64,000 bases of DNA. Origin: Zhongshania antarctica. GTDB lineage: Bacteria > Pseudomonadota > Gammaproteobacteria > Pseudomonadales > Spongiibacteraceae. The position numbers and the translations under genes are program-made. Where the stretch lies: assembly GCF_014202945.1 (NCBI RefSeq), contig NZ_JACHHW010000002.1, forward strand, positions 186,001-250,000. Direction: 5' to 3'. Each line of letters begins with the position of its first letter. Position 1 is the first letter of the stretch. Shown here in pieces: positions 63,179 to 64,000 of the stretch. The notes under the pieces are model-generated. The model was given only the letters and a program-made list of their open reading frames with translations, had not been told where the DNA came from and did no database searches.

Positions 63179-63281
63179 TCAGCCAATTTCTTCAGCAAAA
63201 ATAAGCCACTTAAAAGCTACTCCCCAAGCCGCATAGCGGCTATGCTGCCAAACTTAGTCTAATGACATTGCGAGGCCACAT

Positions 63282-63743
63282 TTGCCACAGACAACATTAG
63301 GATGGCGAGAGTGGGTCACCCTACCCGCATTGGGCATAAACGGTATTAAGGCAAAAATTGATACTGGCGCCCGTAGCTCCTCACTTCACGCCTTTGACAT
63401 CCAGGCAATTGAAGTAAACGGCGAGCAGTGGGTAGAGTTTAAAGTGAACCCCCAACAACACGAGACCACCGAGCTCGTTGCCTGCCGTGCACCGATAAAA
63501 GACTATCGACAGGTTACCGATTCTGGCGGTCACCGCAGCATGCGCTATGTTATAGAGACGAGCATTTGTATTGGCGGCGAACAGTTTCTTGCCGAAATGA
63601 CCCTCGCTGACCGCTCGCAAATGCTATTTCGTATGTTATTAGGACGAACCGCCATGAAGAATCGCTACATTGTTGACCCCAGCCGATCCTATTGCGCCAG
63701 TCAAAAACCCGCAAAGTCGCCTAGCCAAATAGTACCAAGCTAG
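63282..63743 (+). CDS. RimK-linked putative ATP-dependent zinc protease (retropepsin-like)
   Basis: 153 residues, probably from a TTG at 63282 with GCGAGG upstream; a stop lies 27 bases before it, so there is little choice. LGWREWVTLPALGINGIKAKIDTGARSSSLHA is the retropepsin-like aspartate motif (DTGA) of this family, often called an ATP-dependent zinc protease. MLFRMLLGRTAMKNRYIVDPSRSY is the conserved end. It precedes rimK by 85 bases, as in many bacteria where they act together on polyglutamated ribosomal protein S6. Confidence 0.88.
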   Translation: MPQTTLGWREWVTLPALGINGIKAKIDTGARSSSLHAFDIQAIEVNGEQWVEFKVNPQQHETTELVACRAPIKDYRQVTDSGGHRSMRYVIETSICIGGEQFLAEMTLADRSQMLFRMLLGRTAMKNRYIVDPSRSYCASQKPAKSPSQIVPS

Positions 63744-63828
63744 CCCCGACTAATTCGCGGAACTAAATCTTAGCCACGCCAATCTGAACAATCCGCCTAG
63801 CAGCCGATAACAAAGAGAATACCCTACA

Positions 63829-64000
63829 ATGAAAATTGCCATACTGTCCCGGAACAGACGCCTTTACTCCACACGCCGCCTTGTAGAAGCCTGCACTGAA
63901 CGCGGCCACGAAGTGCGTGTTTTAGACACGTTAAAATGCTATATGGAATTAAACTCCAGCGAGCCGGTGGTGTGGTACAAAGGCGAACGACTCGAGGGCT
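63829..64000 (+). CDS. rimK: RimK (ribosomal protein S6 glutamate ligase), N-terminal part only
   Basis: The ATG at 63829 opens a frame to the right edge (57 residues seen). [46 protein letters not shown] is the typical RimK N-terminus before the ATP-grasp domain. RimK adds Glu residues to the C-terminus of ribosomal protein S6. The preceding zinc-protease gene supports this identification. The rest lies outside the window. Confidence 0.9.
   Translation, partial: MKIAILSRNRRLYSTRRLVEACTERGHEVRVLDTLKCYMELNSSEPVVWYKGERLEG

Overview
The window looks like chromosomal DNA of a free-living, probably marine gammaproteobacterium. The gene order maeB-like / rpmE / priA / argS / SPOR protein / hslV / hslU / DUF971 is the one known from Pseudomonas and its relatives, and the nrdR-ribD-ribE-ribBX-ribH-nusB-thiL-pgpA series is also typical of Gammaproteobacteria. 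The lipid/acyl-CoA gene set, moderate GC content and several uncharacterised envelope proteins would fit Cellvibrionales/Spongiibacteraceae-type bacteria, but that family-level placement is inference. No rRNA, tRNA, CRISPR array, insertion sequence or prophage was recognised.

Layout. (1) 1-8102, minus strand: a type I secretion locus with a TolC-like outer membrane protein, a LapB-type ABC exporter, an HlyD-type adaptor and, after a 425-base gap, the N-terminal 936 codons of a very large secreted surface protein. That protein has cadherin-like repeats, a Calx-beta domain and S-layer/RTX-like repeats, and it carries a near-identical 276-base tandem duplication. (2) 8695-17337, minus: purT, pgpA, thiL, nusB, the riboflavin genes, nrdR and glyA. 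(3) 17550-19814: a small zinc-ribbon protein and the ABC-F translation factor ettA, followed by a heptamer minisatellite and back-to-back hairpins. (4) 20031-25660: an acyl-CoA catabolic cluster (two SDRs, histidine phosphatase, APH-like kinase, acyl-CoA dehydrogenase) with a divergent LysR regulator. (5) 25754-38840: the conserved housekeeping block from malic enzyme through hslVU (with a good candidate RpoH promoter), then a PhoH-type ATPase and an RNase II-family exonuclease. (6) 38841-46900: a repeat-rich gap, a glycerophosphodiesterase, two tiny tandem membrane proteins that are easily missed, a PPOX-fold protein, an Mpo1-like protein, cmoM, a nitronate monooxygenase, a second riboflavin synthase and an orphan ParA. 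(7) 46357-64000: mostly envelope and accessory genes. These are an LEA-like lipoprotein, an OmpA lipoprotein, a large CehA/McbA-type metallohydrolase, MAPEG, a hydrolase, fpr/finR, a Bcr-type efflux pump with a divergent MarR regulator, an orphan TpsB/FhaC-like transporter behind an OmpA protein, several DUF membrane proteins, a SIMPL protein, a coniferyl-aldehyde-type dehydrogenase, and a zinc-protease/rimK pair cut by the right edge.

The most notable points are: the tandem-duplicated giant type I secretion substrate; the kinase plus acyl-CoA dehydrogenase pair that resembles a split ACAD11; two riboflavin synthases together with a RibBX whose cyclohydrolase half has lost its zinc cysteines; twin 20-base MarR operators exactly 30 bases apart; two 40-residue single-span proteins; and a TpsB-like porin without a signal peptide or a nearby TpsA partner. 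Functions are assigned by reading motifs and recalling families; no database search was run.
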